Source of the DNA: UBA6624 sp964517115 [NCBI: uncultured bacterium]
GTDB lineage: Bacteria > UBP7 > UBA6624
Direction of reading: 5' to 3'
Assembly: GCA_964517115.1 (NCBI GenBank)
Contig: CAZFBE010000002.1
Location: 8,594 to 72,593 of the forward strand
DNA length: 64,000 bases
Position 1 is the first letter of the stretch. Each line of letters opens with the position of its first letter. Below the pieces are notes generated by a model. It did no database searches and was not told the DNA's origin. It was given only the letters and a program-made list of their open reading frames with translations. The position numbers and the translations under genes were made by a program. This document shows, one piece after another, positions 17,385 through 26,089 of this stretch.

Positions 17385-19336
17385 AAAATAAATTAACTTT
17401 ATTAGTATTCTTAGCTTCTTTTTCTTTTTTCACTATTTTTTCTCAGGAGGATTTCCAAAATTCTTGGATTGAAAAGAATCTTGTAAATTTTTCTGAATTA
17501 AAACCAGGCAAGAAAAGCATTTTTCCAAGTGTTTTACATGATGATCTTTCTTCTTTCTATATCGATGAAATGATCAAGAAAGGAGAGATGGATGAGGCAA
17601 AAAGACATTTTCTTTTATGGTATGACTCATGCGAATCTTCTTGTTTTGATTTTGCAAACCTTGTTGTTGATTTTTTAAAGCTCGATATTTTCAACCTTGA
17701 GAAAGCTAAGATTTATCTTGACGATATTTCTTCAGGTTTGAATTATGAAAATAAATCCCAAGTTATGCTTAGGTTTTTTTTACAAAAGAAGGTTTCAGGT
17801 GAAGATTTTTTAATGAGGGAAGTTGAGCTTCATTATCAAGGACTAAGCCCCATGTCATCTACCGAAGTAAGAAAAGGATGGTCTGATTTAATGATATTTT
17901 TACTTAGCAAGAATATTGAAAATGAAAGAAGGGATGTTGAAAAGGTTTTTAATTTTATTAAATCTTGGAATATTGATTTTGATCATGAAAGACTTGGTAA
18001 ACTTTCTCCTCATTCTGATTTAAAAAAATTCATTTTATCTTGGGGAAATTACAAATCATCAAAACCGAAAGATGCAAAAAGAATTTTGAAAGAATGGGAG
18101 GAAGAAGGTGTGGCCAATTACCACTTTCTTGATTACCACAGTCTTAATTCAAGAGTTTCCTCTTCCCTAGGGCAGACTCAAGAGGCTCTTGACTCTCTTG
18201 AAAAAATGGCTATTAATGGTGGGGGGGAGGATGGAGTATACAGAAAGGCCGGTTATCTTTTTTATTTAAACATGTTTGATGATTCTGAAAGAGAATATAA
18301 AAGATATTTGAGAAGATACCCTGAGGGTGAAAGGGCGGATTTATGTAAATATCATTTGTTCAGACTTAATGCTGTGGAAAATCCCGATATAGCACTTTCT
18401 TATATTTCAGATATTAATGATCCTGATCTTGAGCCAAATAAACTTTATTGGCAATATAGGCTTGCGGGACACGGTGAAAAAAGAGAAATTCTTTTAAAGA
18501 AATACCCTTTTTCTTTTTTCAGTTTATATATTCTTGAAACAGAAGGTTACCCTAGCGAGGATTGGTGGAAGTTGATTCTTGATGATCCAGGAAATTTTCA
18601 ATTCAAGGAGGATGCATTGACTTTTTACGAGAGTTTAATTCCGGAAACAATCCTGAAGGAAGCCAGATTCAAGTACTTAAATGGAGAAAAAAACTATAGT
18701 AATATTTTGAGAATATCATCTCTTCTCATGAAATTGGAAAGAGGAATTGAATCAAGGCTTTATGCTGGTTTTTTATTGGATGCTGTAGTGGAAGGAGAAT
18801 TGTCAGAACAGGCTATCATAAAAATACTTTCAAATTTTTGGCCAACTCCATATGATGAAATATTCGGTGGTTTTAATTCTGGAAAAAATGAAGATAGGTT
18901 GTTGATGTATTCTTTGGCCCATAGAGAAAGTGCATTTCAGCCAAATGCTATATCCTCAGCAGGAGCTGTTGGGTTGACACAGGTTATGCCTTCTACGGCC
19001 TCAAACGTCCTTGATGATTTTCATATGGATGTTCCATATGATGAAATTCATGATCTTTTAAAGAATCCCGAACTCAATTTTTTAGTTGGTTCGACTTACT
19101 TAAACAGAATGCTGGAAAAATATGATGATGATATTGTTGCTGCACTATTTGCGTACAACGCAGGATCATCAAGGGTTGATCCATGGCTTGAGCGCATTCA
19201 GGAAAACGATTACCAAAACCTCATGGACCCTTTGAGGATATTGGAGATACCATTATCAGAGTCAAGGATATACGCGAGGTCAATCTTGACAAATCTATTC
19301 ATGTATCAAAGATTGGATGATTATGCCTTAGAGTAG
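17381..19336 (+). CDS. Soluble-type lytic transglycosylase, CTG start with signal peptide
   Basis: The C-terminal SLT domain contains the catalytic Glu (about residue 516) in AHRESAFQPNAISSAGAVGL, then TQVMPSTA and ALFAYNAGSSRV. It cleaves peptidoglycan glycan strands to 1,6-anhydro products. The long alpha-helical N-terminal part resembles the Slt70 superhelix. The first ATG (17570) would leave no export signal. The same frame extends up to a TAG at 17357 and encodes KNKLTLLVFLASFSFFTIFSQ, a clear signal peptide, with no ATG, GTG or TTG. CTG at 17381 overlaps the upstream TGA (CTGA) and is the best start. That gives 651 residues and a periplasmic enzyme. Confidence 0.88.
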   Translation: MKNKLTLLVFLASFSFFTIFSQEDFQNSWIEKNLVNFSELKPGKKSIFPSVLHDDLSSFYIDEMIKKGEMDEAKRHFLLWYDSCESSCFDFANLVVDFLKLDIFNLEKAKIYLDDISSGLNYENKSQVMLRFFLQKKVSGEDFLMREVELHYQGLSPMSSTEVRKGWSDLMIFLLSKNIENERRDVEKVFNFIKSWNIDFDHERLGKLSPHSDLKKFILSWGNYKSSKPKDAKRILKEWEEEGVANYHFLDYHSLNSRVSSSLGQTQEALDSLEKMAINGGGEDGVYRKAGYLFYLNMFDDSEREYKRYLRRYPEGERADLCKYHLFRLNAVENPDIALSYISDINDPDLEPNKLYWQYRLAGHGEKREILLKKYPFSFFSLYILETEGYPSEDWWKLILDDPGNFQFKEDALTFYESLIPETILKEARFKYLNGEKNYSNILRISSLLMKLERGIESRLYAGFLLDAVVEGELSEQAIIKILSNFWPTPYDEIFGGFNSGKNEDRLLMYSLAHRESAFQPNAISSAGAVGLTQVMPSTASNVLDDFHMDVPYDEIHDLLKNPELNFLVGSTYLNRMLEKYDDDIVAALFAYNAGSSRVDPWLERIQENDYQNLMDPLRILEIPLSESRIYARSILTNLFMYQRLDDYALE

Positions 19337-19351
19337 CAGTTTACTAACAAG

Positions 19352-20167
19352 ATGTCAAAAAGAAAAACAGAGAAGTTTGTCAAATTTTGGAAACAGCCAA
19401 TTGAGGACGAAATGATGTATCGTGTTGATTCGCTTAATGGTCCTAAAATTTTAAAAAAAGCGGTTTCCTACGCACTTTTCAGTGGTGGGAAAAGAGTTCG
19501 ACCTTTGTTTTATTTGGCAGTTCTTCAAAGTATTGAGGGTTTGGATTTGACATGGGACGAGAGATTAAATTACGGGCCTTTGCCAAGAGCATGCTCGTTT
19601 GAATTTTTTCATGCTTTCACACTGGTTCAAGATGATTTGCCATGTATGGATAATGATGCATTGCGAAGAGGGAAGCCGTCACTGTGGAAGAAATTCGGAG
19701 AATCTACAGCCTTGCTTGCAAGTAATGTTTTATTGGGGATGTCTTATGGCTCGGTGGCTAAAAATTTTGCTATTACAGAAATGTTAATGCCAGATAGCAT
19801 TATTGGGGGTCAGGCATTTGATTTAGGTCTTGAGGAAGGTGTTGTCCAAGAAGAGATTAACTACATGAAAACAGCACATTTTTTTGAAAAAATAGTACGT
19901 ACGGCAATTTTTGATTTTCTGCATGCAGATTGGAGTGAGCTGGAGCTTAAACAGGATCCCAAAGACTTAGTGAAATTTGCTGGAAGATTTGGTGCTTATT
20001 TTCAGCATAGGGATGATTTTTTTGATTCTAAAAACGAGACTAAAAAAAATGAATCGAGAAAAAAGATGAAAGAAGCAATAGAAGATCAAGATAGATTGTT
20101 GAAAAAGATGGATTTAGAGGATTCTGTTTTAGGGGGGTTTGCCTCTTGGCTGATAGACAAGGAATAG
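19352..20167 (+). CDS. Trans-isoprenyl diphosphate synthase (IspA-like)
   Basis: This 271-residue member of the polyprenyl synthase family has GGKRVRP, the first Asp-rich motif DDLPCMDND followed by RRGKP, and the second Asp-rich region QHRDDFFD. These bind the Mg2+-diphosphates of IPP and the allylic substrate. Residues before the first motif are FFHAFTLVQ, compatible with farnesyl or geranylgeranyl chain length. It is slightly shorter than the usual 295 or so residues, with a reduced, lysine-rich C-terminal region after the second motif. Product length is not certain. Confidence 0.85.
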   Translation: MSKRKTEKFVKFWKQPIEDEMMYRVDSLNGPKILKKAVSYALFSGGKRVRPLFYLAVLQSIEGLDLTWDERLNYGPLPRACSFEFFHAFTLVQDDLPCMDNDALRRGKPSLWKKFGESTALLASNVLLGMSYGSVAKNFAITEMLMPDSIIGGQAFDLGLEEGVVQEEINYMKTAHFFEKIVRTAIFDFLHADWSELELKQDPKDLVKFAGRFGAYFQHRDDFFDSKNETKKNESRKKMKEAIEDQDRLLKKMDLEDSVLGGFASWLIDKE

Positions 20168-20991
20168 GTTTTGAAAAATGGATTGCTGCTGGCAATTCAT
20201 TTATTGTTGTTGATGGGGACGCTGTAAGCAATGACGAGAGATCTAGGTTTGCAATAAAAATTACCGATTCAGAAAATTACCTTCAGGCAGACGGTGTTCT
20301 TTTTGTAAGTGTCATTGACGATGACTTGGTTAGATGTGATGTTTACAACAGGGATGGAAGCATTGGAGAGGTTTCGTTGAATGGGTTCAGGATTGCCTCT
20401 GCTTACTGTTATTCAAACCGCAAAAGGCTTGCATGGAAATGGACTTCTCTAAGCTTGGATAAATGGATATCATCACAAGTAAGCGAGAAGTGGGAAATAG
20501 AGAATATTTTCTCTGAAGATGGATTATTTTCTGTAAGCTTGAAACAAGAAGGTCTTGATGATTTTCATTGTGAAAGAATTAGTGTTGAGGGTTTGGAAGG
20601 GTGGTCTGTTTTTGGTGTTGGTAATCCTCATTTTGTCATCTCCCTGGATCAAGAATACCAATTGGAAGAATCTCATTACAAGGATATCTTCAATAAGGTT
20701 TCTTCAAATGAGAATTTTCCATTTGGTGCAAATGTTCATTTTTTAAAGAGGGTTAACCAGTTGGGTGATTATTCCATTCAGACATACGAAAGAGGGGTAG
20801 GAAAAACTTTATCCTGCGGATCTGGAACTCTCGCATGTTCTATATGTGTAAACAAGGAAATAGACAAAGGTATAGAACATATAAAAACAGAATCCGAAGG
20901 GGGCCTTTTGGAGATTGCGTTTGGTGAGGATTTTGTTATCTGTAAGGGTCCAGCAAAAAGAACCTTGACTGGTTTTTTTGAAAGTTCCTAA
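20146..20991 (+). CDS. dapF: Diaminopimelate epimerase (DapF) homologue lacking the first catalytic Cys
   Basis: The two-domain DapF fold is recognisable over 281 residues: FEKWIAAGNSFIVVD at the start, GVGNPHFVI, YERGVGKTLSCGSGTLACS. DapF interconverts LL- and meso-diaminopimelate with two cysteines. The second (Cys224, in SCGSG) is present. The first, normally in CGNGxRC, is Ser77 in the sequence EVSLNGFRIAS, and the GAGND motif reads AAGNS. The protein may therefore be weak, altered or inactive as an epimerase. The start is TTG inside the end of the prenyl synthase gene. It overlaps rpsD tail to tail by four bases. Confidence 0.8.
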   Translation: MADRQGIGFEKWIAAGNSFIVVDGDAVSNDERSRFAIKITDSENYLQADGVLFVSVIDDDLVRCDVYNRDGSIGEVSLNGFRIASAYCYSNRKRLAWKWTSLSLDKWISSQVSEKWEIENIFSEDGLFSVSLKQEGLDDFHCERISVEGLEGWSVFGVGNPHFVISLDQEYQLEESHYKDIFNKVSSNENFPFGANVHFLKRVNQLGDYSIQTYERGVGKTLSCGSGTLACSICVNKEIDKGIEHIKTESEGGLLEIAFGEDFVICKGPAKRTLTGFFESS

Positions 20992-21602
20992 GCGTAGTAT
21001 TCCATAATATAACCAAGATTTAATTCTTCAGTTATTGGAATTTCTGAAAATTCTGGATATCTTTCATATTTTGAAGTCCATTTATCTTGATTGACAACAA
21101 GCCATCTTGGGGCTCCTCTGCCAATGACCTCTGAAACTTTTTCTTTAAAGAAGGTTTTTTTCATTGATCCAGGTTTTAAAGATAGAACATCTCCAGGTTT
21201 GCATGCATAGGAAGGCTTGTCCGCTTTTCTTCCATTGATGTAGAAATGGCCATGGACGACAAGCTGCCTTGCCTCTCTTTGGGTTCTTGCAAAGCCACTT
21301 TTTAATGCAATGGTATCAAGTCTTGACTCAAGTAACTTCATGAGCATTTCTTCAGAAGATCCTTTTTTGTTTTTTGACTCTCTGACATAACTAGCAAACT
21401 TTCTTTCTTTTAAGTTGTAGATAGCTCTAAGTCTTTGTTTTTCAAGGAGCCTTATTTTGTAATCACTAGATTTTCTTCTCCTCATATTTGTTCCATGCTG
21501 TCCCGGAGGATGTTTTCTTCTGGCAAGTGGGTCACGATGTGTCCCAACAACATTCATTCCTAGTTTCCTAGAAAGAGCAACCTTTTTTTGTTTAATTGAC
21601 AT
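20988..21602 (-). CDS. rpsD: 30S ribosomal protein S4
   Basis: This 204-residue S4 has KHPPGQHG, the LESRLDTIALKSGFA S4 RNA-binding domain (about 95-160) with ARQLVVHGHFYINGRK, and a C-terminal GYIMEYYA. It is an early 16S rRNA-binding assembly protein. The N-terminal zinc Cys cluster seen in some S4 proteins is absent. It is separate from the usual alpha operon. A perfect TATAAT lies 14-19 bases before its ATG, so its mRNA would have almost no leader. Confidence 0.97.
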   Translation of the reverse strand: MSIKQKKVALSRKLGMNVVGTHRDPLARRKHPPGQHGTNMRRRKSSDYKIRLLEKQRLRAIYNLKERKFASYVRESKNKKGSSEEMLMKLLESRLDTIALKSGFARTQREARQLVVHGHFYINGRKADKPSYACKPGDVLSLKPGSMKKTFFKEKVSEVIGRGAPRWLVVNQDKWTSKYERYPEFSEIPITEELNLGYIMEYYA

Positions 21603-21615
21603 ATTACAAGCGTCT

Positions 21616-21621
21616 ATTATA
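21616..21621 (-). promoter_or_regulatory. -10 box (TATAAT) of rpsD
   Basis: Reads TATAAT on the minus strand. With usual spacing, transcription would start about six bases before the rpsD ATG (21602), leaving no room for a Shine-Dalgarno site. TTCGAT lies 18 bases upstream as a poor -35 candidate. The box falls just after the stop of the small membrane ORF at 21627-21743. Confidence 0.5.
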
Positions 21622-21626
21622 GCTTA

Positions 21627-21743
21627 TTAGCTTTTAAAAATCGAAGAGAGCCTGATGATTCCCCAGATTACTAGAGAAAAACATAATCCTGAAACTAGGC
21701 CAACTAAAGCAGCATGAATCCAGTTTTTATCAATTCTTTTCAT
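21627..21743 (-). CDS. Small membrane protein (38 residues)
   Basis: The ORF reads MKRIDKNWIHAALVGLVSG onward, with one hydrophobic helix at about residues 11-31 followed by a short tail RLSSIFKS. It fits exactly between the 99-residue gene (start side, 9-base gap) and rpsD. I recognise no family. Basic residues at the N-terminus suggest an inside N-terminus. It is supported by codon usage like its neighbours and by filling the intergenic gap, but there is no homology evidence. Confidence 0.5.
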   Translation of the reverse strand: MKRIDKNWIHAALVGLVSGLCFSLVIWGIIRLSSIFKS

Positions 21744-21752
21744 GTTTTATTT

Positions 21753-22052
21753 TTAAAATTTTATGTATATGAAAGGCTTTCCTTTTATTGAAAATCTTTG
21801 CAAACATCCATCCCTTGAAAGTATTTCTATAATTTCCTTGCTTTTTGCAAGATTCGTATTTTTTTGAATCTTCTTTTGTATGAGCGTGATTATTCTCTGT
21901 TCAGCACACACTATATTTCCTGAATTTCTAAAATCAAGAAGTACATTTTTATATTCATTTTTTTTCTTTTTTGATATATCGGAAACTTTTGCTTGAGATT
22001 GTTTCTCAGGCCCCTTGAGAATGTTTAAAAAATTTTCAAATAAATTTTTCAT
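21753..22052 (-). CDS. Hypothetical protein (99 residues)
   Basis: I do not recognise this protein. It is small, lysine-rich and predicted soluble. It begins with an amphipathic MKNLFENFLNILKG and continues through a helical middle (EYKNVLLDFRNSGNIVCAEQRIITLI) to a short C-terminal strand pair GKPFIYIKF. The start lies five bases after the rpiB stop, so it is likely co-transcribed with rpiB. The N-terminal helix could contact a membrane or partner, which is inference. Confidence 0.65.
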   Translation of the reverse strand: MKNLFENFLNILKGPEKQSQAKVSDISKKKKNEYKNVLLDFRNSGNIVCAEQRIITLIQKKIQKNTNLAKSKEIIEILSRDGCLQRFSIKGKPFIYIKF

Positions 22053-22057
22053 GACCT

Positions 22058-22498
22058 TTAGTCTATTTCAATTTTGTTGATTCTTTTTTGATGTCTCTCT
22101 CCTTCAAAGTCAGTTGAAAGAAATAATTTAACTAAATTTAGTGCATCATCCCTGTTTACCATTCTTTCTCCCAGGCATAAGACATTTGCGTCATTGTGTT
22201 TTCTTGTCATTATTACAGATTCTTTGTCATGAACTCGTGCGGCTCTTATTTTTTGATGTCTATTTGCAGCCATTGACATGCCTACCCCGCTCCCGCAGAC
22301 TAATATTCCGTATTTTGCTTTTCCTTTCTTAATGCTTTCGCAAAGCTTATGTGCAAAATCTGGATAATCAACAGATCCTTCCTTCGTTGGAGTTAGGTCT
22401 ATAAATGAAAAATATTCATTTAATTTTTCAATAATGTATAAAGAAAGGTTTTTCCCAGCATGATCACATGAGATAGCTATTTTTAAGTTCTCATCCAT
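22058..22498 (-). CDS. rpiB: Ribose-5-phosphate isomerase B
   Basis: RpiB interconverts ribose-5-phosphate and ribulose-5-phosphate in the non-oxidative pentose phosphate pathway. The 146-residue protein has AISCDHAG at the N-terminus, the catalytic Cys in CGSGVGMSMAANRH, and KHNDANVLCLGERM, all family hallmarks. The start ATG lies 16 bases inside the upstream unknown gene. The length matches the family. Confidence 0.95.
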   Translation of the reverse strand: MDENLKIAISCDHAGKNLSLYIIEKLNEYFSFIDLTPTKEGSVDYPDFAHKLCESIKKGKAKYGILVCGSGVGMSMAANRHQKIRAARVHDKESVIMTRKHNDANVLCLGERMVNRDDALNLVKLFLSTDFEGERHQKRINKIEID

Positions 22499-23250
22499 AA
22501 TATTTCTTCTCCTTCAAATACGATATTTTCTTTTCTCAACCCTGAGGCTGATTTAAAGTTTTTTTCTATAATCATTTCTTTATCTTTGGAACAAAGAATA
22601 TAAAGATTTGGCAATAGAGACCCTTCGTTTTCCCAGAATCTTGACATTTCAGATAAAAATTCTTCATCATGGTTATTCCTTTTGTACCCAAGTTTTTTTG
22701 ATATTAAAGATAATTTTGTTTCTTTTGGGGTTCTGTATAGGTTTATGAAAATCCCATCAAAGGTAAATGATTCGGCTATTTTTGAAATATTTTCATTCAG
22801 GACAAAACTTTTGTAATCTTCTGAAAACATTTGGTACCTTTGCAAGTTCCAATTTCCGATTTTTTCATAAATGCCTTTCCAGTCTTTGTTAGTTCTTTCC
22901 CAATGACTTATAGCAAGGAGGAGGGAATTTAGCAATAGTCCTTTTGAAATGGTTCCATCTTCAAATTTTGCTAAGATTTTTTCAATGTTTTTGTAGGTTC
23001 CATCTTCTAGAACTGGTTTATTTAGCGATATTTCAGAAATTGTTTTTCCATTAAAATTTATTGGTTTTTTAGCTGTTAGAAAGAAGGTGTGGAGGTTGTA
23101 GGTCATCTTGTCTTTATTCGCAGAAAAAAGATTAATATTCGATTCTCTGAATTCGGAAAAAATTCTACAGAAAGGATCTCCGCATACTGCAAGTCTTCTT
23201 ATCCTTTTCCTCTGAAAAGTATCAATTATGTCAGATCCAAAAAGATTCAT
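22483..23250 (-). CDS. Hypothetical protein (255 residues)
   Basis: I recognise no domain. The protein is predicted soluble, with mixed alpha/beta character. The N-terminus holds RKRIRRLAVCGDPFCRIFSEF. The C-terminal part includes an ILCSKDKEMIIEK strand-turn segment that looks like a repeat-free globular fold. It begins one base after the HD-GYP stop and overlaps rpiB by 16 bases, so it belongs to the GGDEF/HD-GYP/rpiB transcription unit. No export signal or membrane segment is seen. Confidence 0.7.
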   Translation of the reverse strand: MNLFGSDIIDTFQRKRIRRLAVCGDPFCRIFSEFRESNINLFSANKDKMTYNLHTFFLTAKKPINFNGKTISEISLNKPVLEDGTYKNIEKILAKFEDGTISKGLLLNSLLLAISHWERTNKDWKGIYEKIGNWNLQRYQMFSEDYKSFVLNENISKIAESFTFDGIFINLYRTPKETKLSLISKKLGYKRNNHDEEFLSEMSRFWENEGSLLPNLYILCSKDKEMIIEKNFKSASGLRKENIVFEGEEILWMRT

Positions 23251-23251
23251 T

Positions 23252-24451
23252 TTAGTTTTTCATAATCTCCATTAGTATATTTATCAAAGAAGGGTCAGCT
23301 ATGTTTTTTAAATAGGTGTTAATTGATTCATTTATCTCAATTTTTCCCTTCCTCCTTCTGTGAGGTCTGTCATGCTGCAAGGCAACATAGGTGTCAGCAA
23401 TTCTAAGTATCCTGCTTGAGAGAGGGATCTTGGAGCCTTTTAGGCCGTCTGGATAGCCCGAACCATCCCAGGCTTCATGTGAGCTTCTGATTATTTTAGA
23501 AACTTTTGGCAAGCTTGTGATTTCTTCTGTTGCTTTTTCGCCTATCAATGTATGGTTTTTGATTATTTCCGTATCTTCTTTTGAAAGTTTTTCTTTTTTC
23601 ATATAGATTTTTTCATCTTGCGCAAGAATCCCAATGTCAGAAAGGAATGCTGATATTTTCATGTCAAACAATTCCTCTTGACTCATCCCGATTGCTTCTC
23701 CTAGTTTGACAGCGAGAAGCGCAACTTTGCTAGGATGTGCTGCTAGGAATGGTATTTTTTCTCCTATCAAGTTGGAAAAAACAACTGATATTGCTAGAAG
23801 GTATGCTTGAGATTCGAATTCTGATAATTCTTGTCCTGAATCTTTAATTTCGTTTATTTTTTCACTTGCAGAATTTTGTATATTTTTCTTTTCTTTGAAC
23901 TTTATAAATTTATCAACCAGTTGGGGTTGAAATCTTGTTTCTCTTGACTGCTTGAGTATTTTATTTATTTCTTCTCCTGTTCTTTTTGGCCTGTAAGGCC
24001 TTTCTCTACTTAAGGTATCATTCAAATCACAAATAGAAAGGATTTGCTTGGCCGTTGTGAATTCGCCAAGCATTAGCTGATCCGGGTAGCCTGTCCCATT
24101 CCAGCTTTCATGATGATGTCTAATTAAATTTGCAACTTCTTTCATTGAAGGTATATCTTTTACTATCTTGTATCCAATTACCGAATGGCCTTCGATCTTT
24201 TTTCTTTCCAGTGGAAGGAGGGGGCCTTTTTTGTAAAGTATTGAATGTGGCAATGTGGTCTCTCCGATGTCGTGTAAAAGGGCAGCATAATAAAGGTTTC
24301 TTTGTGTTTTTAGTGTTAGTCCAAACTCATCCGAGAAGCTGATTGAAAAATTTGCAACCCCTTGTGCATGAGAACTTGTGTGTCCTTCGATTTCATCCAG
24401 TATCTTTGAAAGGCATTTTATTAATTGTGAAAGTATATTAAATCTTTTCAT
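23252..24451 (-). CDS. Tandem HD-GYP domain protein (c-di-GMP phosphodiesterase)
   Basis: This 399-residue cytosolic protein has two HD-GYP domains. The first (about 20-185) keeps the metal site and signature: SHAQGVA, LLHDIGE, GHSVIG and HHHESWNGTGYP. The second (about 225-399) has FLSDIG instead of HDIG and RSSHEAWDGSGYP instead of HHE, so it probably lacks a full metal site and may be regulatory. HD-GYP enzymes hydrolyse cyclic di-GMP. Its ATG overlaps the stop of the GGDEF gene by four bases, so synthesis and breakdown enzymes are made together. Confidence 0.9.
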   Translation of the reverse strand: MKRFNILSQLIKCLSKILDEIEGHTSSHAQGVANFSISFSDEFGLTLKTQRNLYYAALLHDIGETTLPHSILYKKGPLLPLERKKIEGHSVIGYKIVKDIPSMKEVANLIRHHHESWNGTGYPDQLMLGEFTTAKQILSICDLNDTLSRERPYRPKRTGEEINKILKQSRETRFQPQLVDKFIKFKEKKNIQNSASEKINEIKDSGQELSEFESQAYLLAISVVFSNLIGEKIPFLAAHPSKVALLAVKLGEAIGMSQEELFDMKISAFLSDIGILAQDEKIYMKKEKLSKEDTEIIKNHTLIGEKATEEITSLPKVSKIIRSSHEAWDGSGYPDGLKGSKIPLSSRILRIADTYVALQHDRPHRRRKGKIEINESINTYLKNIADPSLINILMEIMKN

Positions 24452-25950
24452 TTTTTAACCCTTACACAGTTTTTCCCTTCAGATTTTGCAACATACAAAC
24501 ATTCATCAGCAACAGATATTATTTCATTTAGAGTATTTCCACTTTCAGGATATGTTGCAACTCCTATCGAGACTGTGAAGTTGATTTTTTCATCATCATT
24601 TACTGGAATTGATATATTTTGAATTTCTTTCAATAGTTTTTCAGCTGCTTTTTCTGTATTTTTGGAGTCAGACTCGAGTAAAAGGAGCATGAATTCTTCA
24701 CCACCGTAGCGTCCTGACAAATCTCCTGCTCTTGATCTTTTTTGAATGTATTCGGCAAGGTTTTTCAAAACCTCATCACCAATTTGATGTCCATAAGTGT
24801 CATTAATTTCTTTGAAATTATCAACATCAAGCATCATTATGCTAAAGGTTCCTTCATATCTTTTTGATCTTTCAAGTTCAATGTTTCCTAGCTCAAAAAA
24901 TCTCCTTCTGTTGAGGAGGTTTGTTAAGCTGTCTGTTTGTGCTAGAAGTCTTAACTCTTCTTGTAAGTTTTTATTTTCCAGTATCCTTGAAAAATCTTTT
25001 GCTGCAACTTCGAAGAAGGTGTTGTCACGATTGTTAAATGATGATGAAGCTGATTTCATTAAAGCCAAAAATCCTACCCTTGAGTTTCTTTCAAAAAGAT
25101 GTGTAATGATCATGCTTTTGGGTCGAATGTCTTCGACAACTGCCTTTGGCTCTTTCGGAAACTGGAATAAACCTTCGGGAAAATTTGTTTTTGAAACTTT
25201 TGCTATATCTTCCCAATTAAAAGGACTTAAGGAATTGCGATTCTTTTTTTTCTTGAATATGTTCAAAAGAGCGTCTAGCAGCTCCGGGTCATGTGTATTT
25301 GATTGAGATATTAATGTTTCAGCTGTTTTTTTAGAAAATCTCAGAAAGTGATCTGGATTTTTTTCTAGTTTAATTTCTTTGTTCTTGTTGGAATAAAACA
25401 TTATTGCGTAGTCGGCATCCAGTGCTTCATATAATTTTTCTAAAAATATTTCAGCTAAATCTTCTGGTGAATTTGTCATTTCTGAAATGTTTTTAAGCAA
25501 GGAGAGTTCAGCAACCTGCCTTTCAAAATGCTCTCTAAAAACAGAATGATATCTTTTTAAGGTTTCATTAAATATTATTTCAAGTTTTTCTTTTTTAAGG
25601 TGAATGTCAAAAGCCTCTTTTTCCTCTTTGGAAAGTAAGTTTTTGAAAGTTTTTACACATTTCCAAAATGCTTTGTCAATATTTGAAGGATCTATGTCTT
25701 TCTCAATCCAGTAATCAAAGTTTTTTTTAATTAGTATTGTTACCTGGTTATCCTTCATTGAGAGGATTGTTCTGTCAAAAGATGAAAAAACACCAAAAAT
25801 AAAATCTCCCAATAACTGCCTGATGGATTCAATTGAGTTTTCAGGAAATAAATCTGAGAATTCTTTTGGAGGCTTGCTTGTAAACTCAATTAGATATTTT
25901 CTTAAAATCGTTCTAAGAAAATCATATTTATATTCAATATTTTTTTTCAC
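24448..25950 (-). CDS. GGDEF diguanylate cyclase with N-terminal sensory region
   Basis: The C-terminal GGDEF domain has GGEEF at about residue 415 and the product-inhibition I-site RAGD just before it, with DVDNFKEINDTYGHQIGD, so an active, feedback-inhibited cyclase is expected. A GAF-like region (about 160-320) precedes it, and the N-terminal 150 residues are helical and resemble a haem- or ligand-sensing bundle, though I cannot name it. An upstream ATG at 26043 is the complement of the fMet anticodon, inside the divergent tRNA gene; GTG at 25950 is the plausible start. No membrane segment is seen. Confidence 0.88.
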   Translation of the reverse strand: MKKNIEYKYDFLRTILRKYLIEFTSKPPKEFSDLFPENSIESIRQLLGDFIFGVFSSFDRTILSMKDNQVTILIKKNFDYWIEKDIDPSNIDKAFWKCVKTFKNLLSKEEKEAFDIHLKKEKLEIIFNETLKRYHSVFREHFERQVAELSLLKNISEMTNSPEDLAEIFLEKLYEALDADYAIMFYSNKNKEIKLEKNPDHFLRFSKKTAETLISQSNTHDPELLDALLNIFKKKKNRNSLSPFNWEDIAKVSKTNFPEGLFQFPKEPKAVVEDIRPKSMIITHLFERNSRVGFLALMKSASSSFNNRDNTFFEVAAKDFSRILENKNLQEELRLLAQTDSLTNLLNRRRFFELGNIELERSKRYEGTFSIMMLDVDNFKEINDTYGHQIGDEVLKNLAEYIQKRSRAGDLSGRYGGEEFMLLLLESDSKNTEKAAEKLLKEIQNISIPVNDDEKINFTVSIGVATYPESGNTLNEIISVADECLYVAKSEGKNCVRVKK

Positions 25951-25988
25951 TTGTAATAATTTTATAGGTTGTAATGCTCTTATTAGGA

Positions 25989-25994
25989 TAGAAT
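25989..25994 (+). promoter_or_regulatory. -10 box (TAGAAT) before the tRNA pair
   Basis: TAGAAT lies 14 bases before the initiator tRNA. TTGTAA stands 14 bases upstream as a weak -35 candidate with short spacing. It probably drives both tRNAs and possibly tilS-ftsH. Confidence 0.4.
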
Positions 25995-26008
25995 TGCTTT
26001 TATTCTGA

Positions 26009-26083
26009 CGCGGGGTGGAGCAGTGGTAGCTTGTCGGGCTCATAACCCGAAGGTCGCAGGTTCGAATCCTGCCCCCGCACCCA
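26009..26083 (+). tRNA. Initiator tRNA-fMet (CAU)
   Basis: A 75-nt tRNA with anticodon CAT in loop CTCATAA. The acceptor stem CGCGGGG faces CCCCGCA, so position 1-72 is a C-A mismatch, the hallmark of bacterial initiators. The anticodon stem TCGGG/CCCGA has the three G-C pairs needed for the P site. CCA is encoded (26081-26083). Confidence 0.96.
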
Positions 26084-26089
26084 GGTTTT

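Noticed and set aside
17570-19336. ATG 17570 as the transglycosylase start
   Set aside because: It removes a clear signal peptide encoded in frame just upstream.
25951-26043. N-terminal extension of the GGDEF protein starting at ATG 26043
   Set aside because: The ATG is the complement of the fMet tRNA anticodon and the segment has no domain; GTG 25950 is a better start.
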